Shown here: positions 1-7,954 of the stretch, piece after piece
Layout: the number at the start of each line of letters is the position of its first letter
How positions within the stretch are numbered: the stretch's first letter is position 1
Origin: Parvibaculum sp.
GTDB taxonomy: Bacteria; Pseudomonadota; Alphaproteobacteria; Parvibaculales; Parvibaculaceae
Reading direction: 5' to 3'
Length of the DNA: 44,647 nucleotides
Assembly: GCA_030649335.1 (NCBI GenBank)
Contig: JAUSLL010000017.1
Location: forward strand, 1-44,647
Position numbers and translations under genes: made by a program
The notes under the pieces: model-generated
Seen by the model: only the letters and a program-made list of their open reading frames with translations
What the model was told of the DNA's origin: nothing
Databases searched by the model: none

Positions 1-1131
1 AAGGAAGTGCCGTTCAAGGATGTTTACATCCATGCACTGGTGCGCGACGAGCGCGGCCAGAAAATGTCGAAGACCAAAGGCAATGTCATCGACCCGCTGA
101 AGCTGATCGACGAATATGGCGCCGACGCTTTGCGCTTCACACTGACGGCGATGGCGGCTCAAGGCCGCGACATCAAACTGGCGACCAATCGTGTTGAAGG
201 CTACCGCAATTTCGGCACCAAACTCTGGAACGCCGCGCGCTTCTGCGAAATGAACGAATGCGCCCGCGTCGAAGATTTTGATCCCGCATCGCTGAAGCAG
301 AACGTCAACAAATGGATCGTCGGCGAAGTCTCCCGTGTCACTGCCAACCTCACAGGCGAAATTGAAGGCTACCGTTTCAACGAGGCGGCGGGCTCCGCCT
401 ATCGTTTCGTCTGGAACGTCTTCTGCGACTGGTATCTCGAACTCATCAAACCCGTGCTGCTGGGTGATGACGCTGCCGCGATTGCCGAAACACGGGCGAC
501 GGCGGCGTGGATGCTCGATCAAATACTGTTGATGCTTCACCCCTTCATGCCGTTTATGACGGAAGAACTCTGGGCAACAACAGCAGGCCCCAAGCGTGAA
601 AAATTGCTCGTCGTTTCGCCGTGGCCGGTGCTCAAAGGGCTTGGTGATGAAGCCGCCGACGCTGAAATGGGTTGGGTCATCCGCTTGATCTCGGACATCC
701 GCTCCGTGCGTTCGGAAATGAACGTGCCCGCAGGCGCCAAAATTCCGATGATGCTCAAAGGTGCGAGTGCCGAAAACCTCACGCGCTTTGAACGTCACAA
801 GGATCTGATCCTCCGCCTTGCTCGCCTTTCAACAGCCGATGTGAGCGACACGGTGCCGACAGGCGCATTGCAGATGGTGCTCGACGAAGCGACAGTTCTT
901 TTACCGATTGCCGATGTGGTCGACCTGAAAGCCGAAACTGTCCGCCTCAAGAAAGAAATCGGCAAACTCGACGGCGAGATTTCCAAAATCGACGCGAAGC
1001 TCGGCAACGAAAAATTTTTGGCTTCAGCACCCGAAGAAGTCGTCGACGAGCAGCGCGAACGTAAAGCGGAAGCGGAAGCTGCCAAAGCAAAATTGACTGT
1101 TGCAGTCAAGATGCTCGAGGGAGCTATTTGA
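1..1131 (+). CDS. valS: Valyl-tRNA synthetase, C-terminal part (5' end outside window)
   Basis: This is the C-terminal 376 codons of a class I aminoacyl-tRNA synthetase that charges tRNA-Val in the cytoplasm. The frame is open from the first base, so the gene starts upstream of the window. The KMSKS signature appears as KMSKT followed by KGN near visible residue 21, in the usual 'GQKMSKTKGN' setting. An anticodon-binding helical domain follows, with a run of Trp-rich segments around visible residues 130-215. The last ~70 residues are charged and heptad-like (many Lys, Glu and Ala), matching the C-terminal coiled-coil arm that distinguishes ValRS from IleRS and LeuRS. The family assignment is firm. 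Thr in place of the last Ser of KMSKS is a tolerated variant. The gene stands alone at its 3' end. Confidence 0.95.
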   Translation, partial: KEVPFKDVYIHALVRDERGQKMSKTKGNVIDPLKLIDEYGADALRFTLTAMAAQGRDIKLATNRVEGYRNFGTKLWNAARFCEMNECARVEDFDPASLKQNVNKWIVGEVSRVTANLTGEIEGYRFNEAAGSAYRFVWNVFCDWYLELIKPVLLGDDAAAIAETRATAAWMLDQILLMLHPFMPFMTEELWATTAGPKREKLLVVSPWPVLKGLGDEAADAEMGWVIRLISDIRSVRSEMNVPAGAKIPMMLKGASAENLTRFERHKDLILRLARLSTADVSDTVPTGALQMVLDEATVLLPIADVVDLKAETVRLKKEIGKLDGEISKIDAKLGNEKFLASAPEEVVDEQRERKAEAEAAKAKLTVAVKMLEGAI

Positions 1132-1231
1132 GCAAGTATGAAATAATTATTTTGTAGTATTGTTCTCGTCGATATTGGTTCCTAGACTTCCTTGATGGCT
1201 ACGGGGGTAGCCATTTTAAGGGGGAAATAAA

Positions 1232-1663
1232 ATGATTCGAGTGCTGACACTCGGCGTCGCCGCTTTTGCGCTCGCCGGCTGCTCTTTTCTGACCGAAGGC
1301 GTGCGTCAGGATATTTCAGTGAGCACAACACCCAGTGGTGCAGCCTGCGTTTTCATGCGTGGGGGCCAGAAGATCGCCGAAGTCAATCCGACGCCGGGTT
1401 CGGCAATCATCCGCAAGGACAAACACGACATCACAGTCGAGTGCGAGAAAGAGGGCTATCAGAAGGCCACGATGCTCAATGAGTCTGACGTTGCCGCGGC
1501 AAGCTTCGGGAACATCATTATCGGTGGCGTTCCTGGCATCATCACCGACCTGGCGACGGGCGCCAGCAACAAGTATGACCCCAAAATGGACATCACGTTG
1601 CAGGCAGTTGAAAACCCGACAGCGGCTGTCTCACCGACAGCAATGGCTCCGCTGACGAACTAA
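1232..1663 (+). CDS. Small predicted lipoprotein of unknown function
   Basis: This is a 143-residue protein with an N-terminal signal ending in a clear lipobox (LAGC, Cys at residue 17), so it should be lipidated and anchored in the outer or inner membrane. The mature part starts with a PEGA-like stretch ('SVSTTPSGAACVF', then 'KHDITVECEKEGYQ'), suggesting a small beta-sandwich carbohydrate- or surface-associated fold. A Gly/Ile-rich segment follows ('NIIIGGVPGIITDLATG'), which could be a short hydrophobic hairpin. A strong GGGGGA ribosome-binding site lies 7 bases before the ATG. The gene is monocistronic, with its own terminator just downstream. The lipoprotein call is solid. The PEGA resemblance is only by eye, and no specific function is proposed. 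Confidence 0.75.
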   Translation: MIRVLTLGVAAFALAGCSFLTEGVRQDISVSTTPSGAACVFMRGGQKIAEVNPTPGSAIIRKDKHDITVECEKEGYQKATMLNESDVAAASFGNIIIGGVPGIITDLATGASNKYDPKMDITLQAVENPTAAVSPTAMAPLTN

Positions 1664-1681
1664 GCGAAATGCCTGAATTGG

Positions 1682-1716
1682 AAAAGGGCGACTCAATCAT
1701 GAGTCGCCCTTTTTTT
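1682..1716 (+). terminator. Rho-independent terminator, probably bidirectional
   Basis: A perfect 10-bp stem (GGGCGACTCA, 1686-1695, with its complement at 1700-1709) closes on a 4-base ATCA loop and is followed by seven T. Four A precede the stem, so the structure also has a short T tract on the minus strand. It lies between the convergent lipoprotein and DUF2852 genes and can serve both. Confidence 0.9.
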
Positions 1717-1718
1717 CA

Positions 1719-2099
1719 TCAGTTAGCAGACGATCCGTTCTCTGCCGTCCGGCGCTCGGTCATAAACTGATCGAACTCAGCCTGATCTTTAGCCCGGCGC
1801 AGGCGCTCAACGAATTCGCCGAAAGCATTTTGCTCTTCTTCCATCCGCTTCAGGGTTTCGTCGCGGTAGGCGTCGAAGGCGTAGTTTCCGGTGCTGTGGC
1901 GGCTACGGCGATGCGACGATCCGCAATGACGCCCAAACCGGTGCTCGCTCCGTTCGTGCTTCCAAGCATGCATTTTTCCGCTCCAGATCAGATAGGCGAG
2001 GACGCCAAGTCCGACCGGCCAGAACAGGACGAAGCCGATCACCATCAGCGCGATCCATGCGCCTTTGGGCATGTCGTCAAGCATAGCGGCGGTGGGCAT
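1719..2099 (-). CDS. DUF2852 domain membrane protein
   Basis: This is a 126-residue protein with one hydrophobic segment at about residues 14-38 ('WIALMVIGFVLFWPVGLGV'), a His/Arg/Ser-rich linker ('HRFGRHCGSSHRRSRHS'), and a conserved charged C-terminal region ('FDAYRDETLKRMEEEQ ... FVERLRRAKDQAEFDQFM'). This layout and the F-x-x-YR-x-ETL / FDQFM signature match DUF2852, a family found mostly in Alphaproteobacteria, with no known function. The ATG at 2099 follows a good GGGAGA ribosome-binding site. Topology is probably a single membrane anchor with a cytoplasmic, partly coiled-coil tail. It is convergent with the lipoprotein gene and not obviously in an operon. Confidence 0.8.
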   Translation of the reverse strand: MPTAAMLDDMPKGAWIALMVIGFVLFWPVGLGVLAYLIWSGKMHAWKHERSEHRFGRHCGSSHRRSRHSTGNYAFDAYRDETLKRMEEEQNAFGEFVERLRRAKDQAEFDQFMTERRTAENGSSAN

Positions 2100-2189
2100 C
2101 TTTCTCTCCCTTTGTGAGGTTCACATTGAACACAAATCAGAGGTAGTAATGATCTCGTCGGGGTCAAGATGTCGCATGTCGATTGTTCT

Positions 2190-2224
2190 TAAAAACAAAC
2201 GGGCGACCCTTTTGGAGCCGCCCG
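2190..2224 (-). terminator. Probable terminator of the alcohol dehydrogenase gene
   Basis: On the minus strand a stem of CGGGCG (2219-2224) pairs with CGCCCG (2200-2205). Inner GG/CC pairs extend it across a mismatch, and it is followed by a T-rich stretch (TTTG then TTTTT). It lies 24 bases beyond the stop codon of the upstream minus-strand gene. Confidence 0.7.
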
Positions 2225-2247
2225 CTGTGATTGAAAATGTGTTTCGC

Positions 2248-3324
2248 CTACGCGTCGAAAACGATCACAGAGCGCGCAAGTTCGCCCTTTTTCAGCTCGT
2301 CAAAGGCTTCGTTGACCTGCGAAAGTTTGATGCGGCGCGAGATCATTTCGTCGAGCTTGAGCTTGCCGTTCATATAAAAATCGACAAAACGCGGCATGTC
2401 CACGGGGAAACGGTTGGAGCCCATGATCGATCCCTGAATGCGCTTTTCGGCGAGGAAGTCCGCGCCGTGCAGTTCGATATTCACGCCGACGGGGATCATG
2501 CCGATGATGTTGGCGGTGCCGCCGCGACGCAGCATCTTGAATGATTGCTCGGCGGTCGCCTTGAGTCCGATGGCTTCAAAGCTGTGATGCACGCCGCCGC
2601 CGGTCAGGTCCATCAACTGCTGGACCGGATCGCCGTCTTTGGCGTTGATCACATCTGTCGCGCCGAATTGTTTGGCGAGGTTGAGCTTCGAACCCTGCAT
2701 GTCGATGGCGATGATGCGACCCGCGCCCGCAATGGCGGCACCATTGATGGCCGCAAGGCCGACGCCGCCACAACCGAGCACAGCAACCGTTTCACCCGGC
2801 CGCACATTCGACGTGTGGATCACCGCGCCGATGCCTGTCGTCACCGAGCAACCGATGAGGGCCGCGCGGTCAAAGGGCATGTCCTTGCGAATGGCGACAC
2901 AGGCGTGTTCATGGATCAGCATCTGCTCAGCGAAGGACGACAGATTGAGAAACTGGTTCACGCCATTGCCGAGGCGTGGCTCCTCGCCCGCCTGACGTTT
3001 TGTTTCAGGACTCACACAACGCGACATATGGCCTTCAAGGCAATGATCGCAATGGCCGCAGAAAGCGGAAAGACAGGTGATGACGTGGTCACCCGGCTTC
3101 ACTGTGCGCACTTCCGATCCGACCATTTCGACGATACCGGCAGACTCATGACCGAGCACGGCGGGCAGGGGATAGGGGTATGACCCCTCGACGAAATGCA
3201 GGTCCGAATGGCAGACGCCCGCCGCCATAGTGCGGATCAGGACTTCGTGGGGACCAGGCTTGTTGATTTGGACATCTTCGATGGTGAGCGGGGTGCCCAC
3301 CTGACGCAATACTGCCGCTTTCAT
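2248..3324 (-). CDS. Zinc-dependent alcohol dehydrogenase (MDR superfamily)
   Basis: This 358-residue protein belongs to the medium-chain dehydrogenase/reductase family, which oxidises alcohols or reduces aldehydes with NAD(P). The catalytic zinc ligands are visible: Cys38 in 'GVCHSD', His59-Glu60 in 'GHE', and Cys159 in 'GCSVTTG'. The four structural-zinc cysteines are Cys89, 92, 95 and 103. A Rossmann motif 'GCGGVG' sits at residues 184-189 and an acidic end-of-strand residue in 'IAIDM' suggests NAD preference. The ATG at 3324 was chosen because GGGAGA lies 7 bases before it; an in-frame TTG at 3330 is too close to that site. Substrate is unknown. The sequence resembles class III-like or aryl/allyl alcohol dehydrogenases, but no pathway neighbour supports a narrower call. 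It is divergent from the Sel1 gene. Confidence 0.9.
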   Translation of the reverse strand: MKAAVLRQVGTPLTIEDVQINKPGPHEVLIRTMAAGVCHSDLHFVEGSYPYPLPAVLGHESAGIVEMVGSEVRTVKPGDHVITCLSAFCGHCDHCLEGHMSRCVSPETKRQAGEEPRLGNGVNQFLNLSSFAEQMLIHEHACVAIRKDMPFDRAALIGCSVTTGIGAVIHTSNVRPGETVAVLGCGGVGLAAINGAAIAGAGRIIAIDMQGSKLNLAKQFGATDVINAKDGDPVQQLMDLTGGGVHHSFEAIGLKATAEQSFKMLRRGGTANIIGMIPVGVNIELHGADFLAEKRIQGSIMGSNRFPVDMPRFVDFYMNGKLKLDEMISRRIKLSQVNEAFDELKKGELARSVIVFDA

Positions 3325-3484
3325 GTTCAATTCTCCCTGAGGCCGGATTTTTGTTTTTGGCTGATGCCGGATTGTCCCGATGTTGGCCCGATGGAGGCCA
3401 TCCGGTCAATCTCTGGCTGAACACAAGGCTGCGAAGCCCCTATGATTTGTGCCACAATGCGATCCCGCCAACCGGAGTTGAGTG

Positions 3485-4225
3485 ATGAAATTACGTTATG
3501 CCGCCGCCGTCTGCGCCCTCGCACTTGTCACAGGCGCTCAATTGCACGCAGCGCCCTCAGCGGCAGCCAACAGCGCATTTGAAACCGGCATCGAGGCCTA
3601 CCGCACCGGTGATCTCGACGCTGCTGTGGCGGCCTGGACCACTTCGGCCGATGGCGGTCACCCGATGTCAGCCTTTCTGCTCGGTCGCCTTTATGAGCAA
3701 GGACGCGGCGTAGAACAATCCGACTATCAATCCTTCAAATATTATCAGATGGCCGCCGACGAAGGTCAGGCACAGGCCGGTGTCAAAGTCGGCAAGATTT
3801 ATTTGACCGGTAACAAAGACCTCGACATTGATCGTGATTACAAAATGGCGATCAAATATTTTGAGATCGGCGCACTCGCCTCATGGCCGGAATCCCAATA
3901 CATGCTCGCCGACATGTACCGGCGCGGGCTAGGCGTCAACGGTGATCGCACAGAAAGTTTGCGCTGGCTGATCCTCGCCGCGAAGAAAAAATATGCGCCG
4001 AGCCACGTCGCACTGGCGCGTATTTATTTCGAAGGCGAGGGCGTGCTCGCCGACCGTGTCAAAGGTTGGTCCTACATCGAACTCGCCAGCCGCTTTGCCG
4101 ATGGTGACGAAGGCAAAGAGGTCAATGCCGTGATGGACAAATACGGCAAGCGCATGAAGCCCGGTGAGAAGGAAGCCGCCGCGAAAGAGGCTGACGCCTG
4201 GATCGCTGAATTTGCGCCGAATTAG
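3485..4225 (+). CDS. Secreted Sel1-repeat (TPR-like) protein
   Basis: This 246-residue protein has a Sec signal peptide (residues 1 to about 23, 'MKLRYAAAVCALALVTGAQLHA') followed by four or five Sel1-like repeats. These are recognised by recurring 'A-x-x-x-LGRLYEQGRGV', 'VGKIYLTGNK', 'LADMYRRGLGV' and 'LARIYFEGEGV' units with intervening 'A-x-x-x-Y/W-x-x-x-AA' helices. Sel1 proteins form alpha solenoids used as protein-protein scaffolds, and exported ones often act in envelope processes. The ATG at 3485 is preferred over the GTG three bases earlier because GGAG ends 7 bases before it. The last four bases overlap the stop of the convergent EthD-like gene (4222-4225). No specific partner can be inferred. 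Confidence 0.85.
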   Translation: MKLRYAAAVCALALVTGAQLHAAPSAAANSAFETGIEAYRTGDLDAAVAAWTTSADGGHPMSAFLLGRLYEQGRGVEQSDYQSFKYYQMAADEGQAQAGVKVGKIYLTGNKDLDIDRDYKMAIKYFEIGALASWPESQYMLADMYRRGLGVNGDRTESLRWLILAAKKKYAPSHVALARIYFEGEGVLADRVKGWSYIELASRFADGDEGKEVNAVMDKYGKRMKPGEKEAAAKEADAWIAEFAPN

Positions 4226-4596
4226 AAAATCACTTTTTCTTCACCGAACCAGAGTGGCGACTTTGCAAAGTCGATGAACTTGGCCTCATCCTCAAGAAGC
4301 GCGAGGCCCGCATCGCGCGACTCGGGCGTGTCGGTCATCAATTCGTCTAGGGAATTCCACCAAAGCTGGGCGACGCCGTCATAGATGGCGGGTGCGGCGT
4401 CGAGCGAACCGCTGCGGGCCATGCGTACGGCATCCGTCATCTCGTAAGTGCCGGTGTGAAGCTGAACGTAGCGCGCAATGTGCAGAGGCTCGCGGACTCT
4501 CTTTACCAGCGGCGCATGTTTGTTCAGCCAGTAGTCTTGAAATGCCTCGCGCGTCATGCCTGACTTGCGTGTCAGACAGAATGTAATTTTGATCAT
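4222..4596 (-). CDS. EthD-like / dimeric alpha-beta barrel protein
   Basis: This is a protein of about 124 residues. It opens with 'MIKITFCLTRKSGMTREAFQDYWLNKHAPLVKR' (split here by its motifs: beta strand, then F-x-x-YW-x-x-x-HAPL), which is the hallmark of EthD-domain, ferredoxin-like dimeric barrel proteins. Such proteins bind or cyclise small organic molecules or accompany oxygenases, but most remain uncharacterised. The start at 4596 is preferred because AGGA lies 8 bases upstream. An ATG at 4605 directly abuts that same AGGA, and longer in-frame starts would run into the divergent M81 gene. Only 36 bases separate the two divergent start codons. The fold call is good; the substrate is unknown. 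Confidence 0.75.
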   Translation of the reverse strand: MIKITFCLTRKSGMTREAFQDYWLNKHAPLVKRVREPLHIARYVQLHTGTYEMTDAVRMARSGSLDAAPAIYDGVAQLWWNSLDELMTDTPESRDAGLALLEDEAKFIDFAKSPLWFGEEKVIF

Positions 4597-4632
4597 CTCT
4601 GTCATCCTTTTTTTATGCCGTTGGAGCGAAGT

Positions 4633-6144
4633 ATGCGGATTGCGATTGGTGGTTTCCAGCATGAAACGAATACGTTCGCGCCGACCATGGCCGACTACCG
4701 CGCATTTGAACAGGCCGATTCGTGGCCCGCGCTGCAACACGGCCCCTCGCTTGTTGGGGCTTTTAATGCCGGTATGAATATACCCATTGCCGGCTTCATC
4801 GCCGAAGCCTCAAAAGCGGGACACACATTCGTGCCGCTCGCATGGTGCCATGCGACGCCATCGGCGCATGTGACGGAAGACGCCTTTGAGCGGATCACCG
4901 GCATGATCGTCGAGGGGTTGCGCAACAAGAGTGCTTACGACGCGGTCTATCTCGATCTGCACGGTGCGATGGTTTGTGAACATGTGGACGACGGCGAAGG
5001 CGAAATATTGGAGCGCGTGCGTAGGGCCATCGGGTCCGATGTGACGCTGGTGGCGAGCCTCGACCTTCACGCCAATGTGACCGAACGGATGGTGATGAAC
5101 GCCGATGCGCTCATCGTCTATCGTACCTATCCCCACATCGATATGGGCACGACAGGCGCACGCGCGGCGGCGCATATGGAAGCCATTTTCAAAGGCATGC
5201 CGAAACAAGCTAAAGCCTTCCGTCGGGTCGACTACCTCATTCCACTCACCGCGCAATGCACTATGAGCGAACCGGCTGCAGGGCTCTACCGCGAGGTGGC
5301 TGCTCTCGACGGCAATGTGCTGGGCAACGGGCGCGTGAGTTCGGTCTCTCTGTCTACCGGGTTTCCGCCTGCTGACTTCGTTGGCTGCGGCGCTTCTGTT
5401 GTCGCTTATGCCGATACGGAAGCAGCCGCCAACGAAGCGGCAGACAAGATTGCAAAGCGATTGGCGGACAGCGAAGCGCTGTTCCGCGAAAAGCTCTGGT
5501 CGCCGCGTGATGCAGTCGCTTATGCGATGCAAAAAAACAGCACCGGTGGCCCGGTGGTGCTCGCCGATACGCAGGATAATCCCGGCGCGGGTGGTAACGG
5601 CGACACAGTCGGCGTGCTGCGTGAATTGCTGTCGCAAAAGGCCACCCGTGCAGCACTCGGGGTTTTATTCGATCCGCAATCCGCCGCCGAAGCCGCCGCT
5701 GCAGGCGAGGGCGCGAGAGTGCGTTTGAAGCTAGGTGCGAAAACGGGCGGAGCGGACGAAGAGCCCGTGGACGCCGAATTCGAAGTCGTCAAAATTACCG
5801 ATGGAGATTTTTTGGCGACAGGACCTTTTTATGGCGGCTCATACATGTCGCTCGGCACCACGGCGCGATTGCGCTCCGGCGGTGTTGAGATCGTCGTCGC
5901 CTCGCGCAAGGCGCAATGCGCAGATCAGGAAATGCTGCGCCACACGGGCATCGAACCATCGAAGCTCGCCATATTGGTCGTCAAAAGTTCGGTGCATTTC
6001 CGCGCGGACTTCCAGCCTATCTCAAGCGAAGTGCTGATCGTTGAAAGCTCGGGGCCGAATATCGCGGATCTGACCAAGCTGCCTTATAAGCACCTCCGCC
6101 AAGGCATCCGTGTGATGCCGCAGGGCAAACCATTCGGCAGCTAG
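4633..6144 (+). CDS. M81 family metallopeptidase, MlrC (microcystinase C)-like
   Basis: This 503-residue protein begins 'MRIAIGGFQHETNTFAP', the usual start of the MlrC/DUF1485 family, and ends with the MlrC C-terminal domain ('VVVASRKAQCADQEM ... GIEPSKLAILVVKSSVHFRADF'). The family includes MlrC, which cleaves linearised microcystin fragments; most members are uncharacterised metal-dependent amidohydrolases or peptidases. Likely zinc ligands lie in 'DLHGAM', 'SLDLHANVT' and 'YRTYPHIDM', and 'ADTQDNPGAGGNGDT' is the conserved second-domain motif. The ATG at 4633 is chosen because GGAG sits 6 bases upstream; an ATG at 4615 has no such site. Microcystin as substrate should not be assumed. A peptide or amide scavenging role would fit the two amidases later in the window, but they are 25 kb away. 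Confidence 0.85.
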   Translation: MRIAIGGFQHETNTFAPTMADYRAFEQADSWPALQHGPSLVGAFNAGMNIPIAGFIAEASKAGHTFVPLAWCHATPSAHVTEDAFERITGMIVEGLRNKSAYDAVYLDLHGAMVCEHVDDGEGEILERVRRAIGSDVTLVASLDLHANVTERMVMNADALIVYRTYPHIDMGTTGARAAAHMEAIFKGMPKQAKAFRRVDYLIPLTAQCTMSEPAAGLYREVAALDGNVLGNGRVSSVSLSTGFPPADFVGCGASVVAYADTEAAANEAADKIAKRLADSEALFREKLWSPRDAVAYAMQKNSTGGPVVLADTQDNPGAGGNGDTVGVLRELLSQKATRAALGVLFDPQSAAEAAAAGEGARVRLKLGAKTGGADEEPVDAEFEVVKITDGDFLATGPFYGGSYMSLGTTARLRSGGVEIVVASRKAQCADQEMLRHTGIEPSKLAILVVKSSVHFRADFQPISSEVLIVESSGPNIADLTKLPYKHLRQGIRVMPQGKPFGS

Positions 6145-6923
6145 AAAGCGAGCTTTGCCCAGATCGGCGTGTGGTCTGATGGCTTCTCGCGGCCGCGCGG
6201 ATCAATATCAATGTCGCAACCGGTCAGGCGATCAGCGGCTTGCGGCGAAAGCAGCAAATGATCGATGCGGATGCCCTGACCCTTTTGCCAGCGGCCCGCC
6301 TGATAGTCCCAGAATGTGTAGCGGTGCGGCTCGTTGTGACAGGCGCGGAACGCGTCCGTGAAACCGAGATTGATAATCTCGCGGAGTGCGGCGCGGCTTT
6401 GCGGCTGGGTAAGCGCGTCGCCTTCCCATGCCTTCTCGTCATAAACATCATCTGCTGTCGGAATAACATTATAGTCACCGGCCAGAACCAACGGCTCTTC
6501 GTAGGTGAGAAGTTCCGCCGCATGAGCTTTCAAACGTTCCATCCAGCGCAGCTTGTAGGGAAATTTTTCCGTGTCGACCGGATTGCCGTTGGGCAGATAG
6601 ATCGACGCGACACGCAAAACCGTGTCGCCAGCCGGAATGACCGCCTCGATGTAACGGGCCTGCTCGTCGCTATCGTCGCCGGGCAAGCCGATGCGAATAT
6701 CCTCCATCGGATGCTTCGAAATCAGCGCCACGCCGTTGTAAGTCTTCTGCCCGTGAATCGCGAGATTGTACCCAAGGTCCTCCAATTCAGCGCGCGGGAA
6801 GGTCTCATCTGTCGATTTCGTCTCCTGCAGACAAACGACGTCCGGATCAGCTTCCTTCAGCCAGACCTTGAGATTTTCCATCCGTACCTTGAGCGAATTA
6901 ACGTTGAACGTGGCTATTTTCAT
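6141..6923 (-). CDS. xth: Exodeoxyribonuclease III
   Basis: This 260-residue enzyme belongs to the exonuclease III / AP endonuclease family of base excision repair, which nicks DNA 5' to abasic sites and degrades 3' ends. Motifs in order are: 'MKIATFNVNSLKVR' at the start (metal-binding Asn), 'DVVCLQETKS' (catalytic Glu), 'YNGVALISK', 'VASIYLPNG', 'LAGDYNV' (Asp/Asn pair), 'RYTFWDYQAG', 'IRIDHLLLS' and 'PSDHTPIW' (catalytic Asp-His). Length is normal. ATG 6923 is the family's usual start; the open frame continues a further 15 codons upstream without family similarity. It converges on the M81 gene, and the two stop codons share the four bases CTAG at 6141-6144. Confidence 0.95.
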   Translation of the reverse strand: MKIATFNVNSLKVRMENLKVWLKEADPDVVCLQETKSTDETFPRAELEDLGYNLAIHGQKTYNGVALISKHPMEDIRIGLPGDDSDEQARYIEAVIPAGDTVLRVASIYLPNGNPVDTEKFPYKLRWMERLKAHAAELLTYEEPLVLAGDYNVIPTADDVYDEKAWEGDALTQPQSRAALREIINLGFTDAFRACHNEPHRYTFWDYQAGRWQKGQGIRIDHLLLSPQAADRLTGCDIDIDPRGREKPSDHTPIWAKLAF

Positions 6924-7110
6924 AGGATTTCGGGGCTTTCGAGACGGTTCAGCGCAACTAGGCAGCAAAGCATGTTATCGCCTGCCAACAGGCAAATCCT
7001 AGCACGGTCTGGCGTGGTTAAATCCATCAGCACAAAAGGGGTTTGACGATCGTGTAAGCGAAGTCCAGCATGAGCCATTGCTATTTGTCCGCTCTGGGGA
7101 GGGAGTACAA

Positions 7111-7458
7111 ATGGGTACACGAGTTGCGGGGCGGATGACCGCCCGATCACATGCGCGCCACTATGTGGCGCCAGCTAATCTGTCTCAGCGTTGTCTGCTT
7201 TGCATCGTGGGGGTGCTTGGCGGTTTCATGGCACTGGTTCAGGGCATGGTCGCCGTGCAGACTTTGCCGCTGACCACAGGCGGCGAATTCACAACCTACT
7301 GGATGGTTGCGGTGCTGGGCATCTGGGCACCGGCGATTGCCATTTTCGCGTCGATTGTCGGTGTGATGATTCGCGACAAGATCGCCATGGCCTTGCTCGT
7401 GGCATCTCCGGTGCTCTCAATCGGCGGATTTATGCTCTGCACCTTCGGTCAGATCTGA
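7111..7458 (+). CDS. Small three-helix membrane protein of unknown function
   Basis: This 115-residue protein has three predicted membrane helices at about residues 29-50 ('LLCIVGVLGGFMALVQGMVAV'), 63-85 ('YWMVAVLGIWAPAIAIFASIV') and 92-112 ('AMALLVASPVLSIGGFMLCTF'). The 25-residue N-terminus is basic, which suggests it lies in the cytoplasm. A long GGGAGGGAG ribosome-binding site ends 5 bases before the ATG, and this decides the start over an upstream in-frame codon at 7078. I do not recognise a family. It is convergent with the ErpA-type gene (12-base gap) and has a 187-base upstream region shared with the divergent xth, so it probably has its own promoter. Confidence 0.6.
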   Translation: MGTRVAGRMTARSHARHYVAPANLSQRCLLCIVGVLGGFMALVQGMVAVQTLPLTTGGEFTTYWMVAVLGIWAPAIAIFASIVGVMIRDKIAMALLVASPVLSIGGFMLCTFGQI

Positions 7459-7470
7459 CCCGCCAGCAAA

Positions 7471-7833
7471 TCAAATTGAAAATGATGTCCCGCAGCCGCA
7501 GGAAGCGGTGGCGTTCGGATTAATGATTTTGAAGGACGAGCCGATGAGGTCGTTCACAAAATCAATCTGCGAACCTTCCAGATACATCACCGACGTCGAG
7601 TCGATCAGCACCGTTGCGCCTGATTTTTCAAGCACAAGGTCATCACCGGAGCGTGTGTCGTCGAGCGTGAAACCATATTGAAAGCCGGAGCAGCCGCCGC
7701 CAGACACGGAGACACGCAACATCACACCCTCGTCCTCGCTGGACAGGATTTCCGCCACGCGCTTGGCCGCCCGTTCACTCATCGTGATCGGCTGGCCGGT
7801 GCCCGGCATCAGGTCTGTTGCTGTTTCACTCAT
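7471..7833 (-). CDS. erpA: A-type iron-sulfur cluster carrier/insertion protein (ErpA/IscA type)
   Basis: This 120-residue protein belongs to the HesB/IscA/ErpA family, which carries a [4Fe-4S] or [2Fe-2S] cluster or iron to apo-enzymes. The three conserved cysteines are present: one in 'GGGCSGFQYGF' and two in the C-terminal 'ATASCGCGTSFSI'. The core 'ITMSERAAKRVAEIL' and 'GSQIDFVNDLIGSSFKIINPN' are typical. The C-terminal pattern and genome position next to dgt fit the ErpA-like copy of alphaproteobacteria rather than the suf-operon copy. The ATG at 7833 is preferred over a TTG three bases upstream; no strong ribosome-binding site is seen for either. It is divergent from dgt across 121 bases, in which I could not identify a convincing iron-regulator site. 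Confidence 0.85.
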   Translation of the reverse strand: MSETATDLMPGTGQPITMSERAAKRVAEILSSEDEGVMLRVSVSGGGCSGFQYGFTLDDTRSGDDLVLEKSGATVLIDSTSVMYLEGSQIDFVNDLIGSSFKIINPNATASCGCGTSFSI

Positions 7834-7954
7834 CAAAGGGCCGCTTTCTAATGCTACTGAACTGGCACTCTGGAACCATTCTGGTTATAGCCTAGCATTG
7901 ATTTAGGTATTCTTATCCCGGAATTCAAATCCCCGGTGTCGAAAGAGGCCCCCC

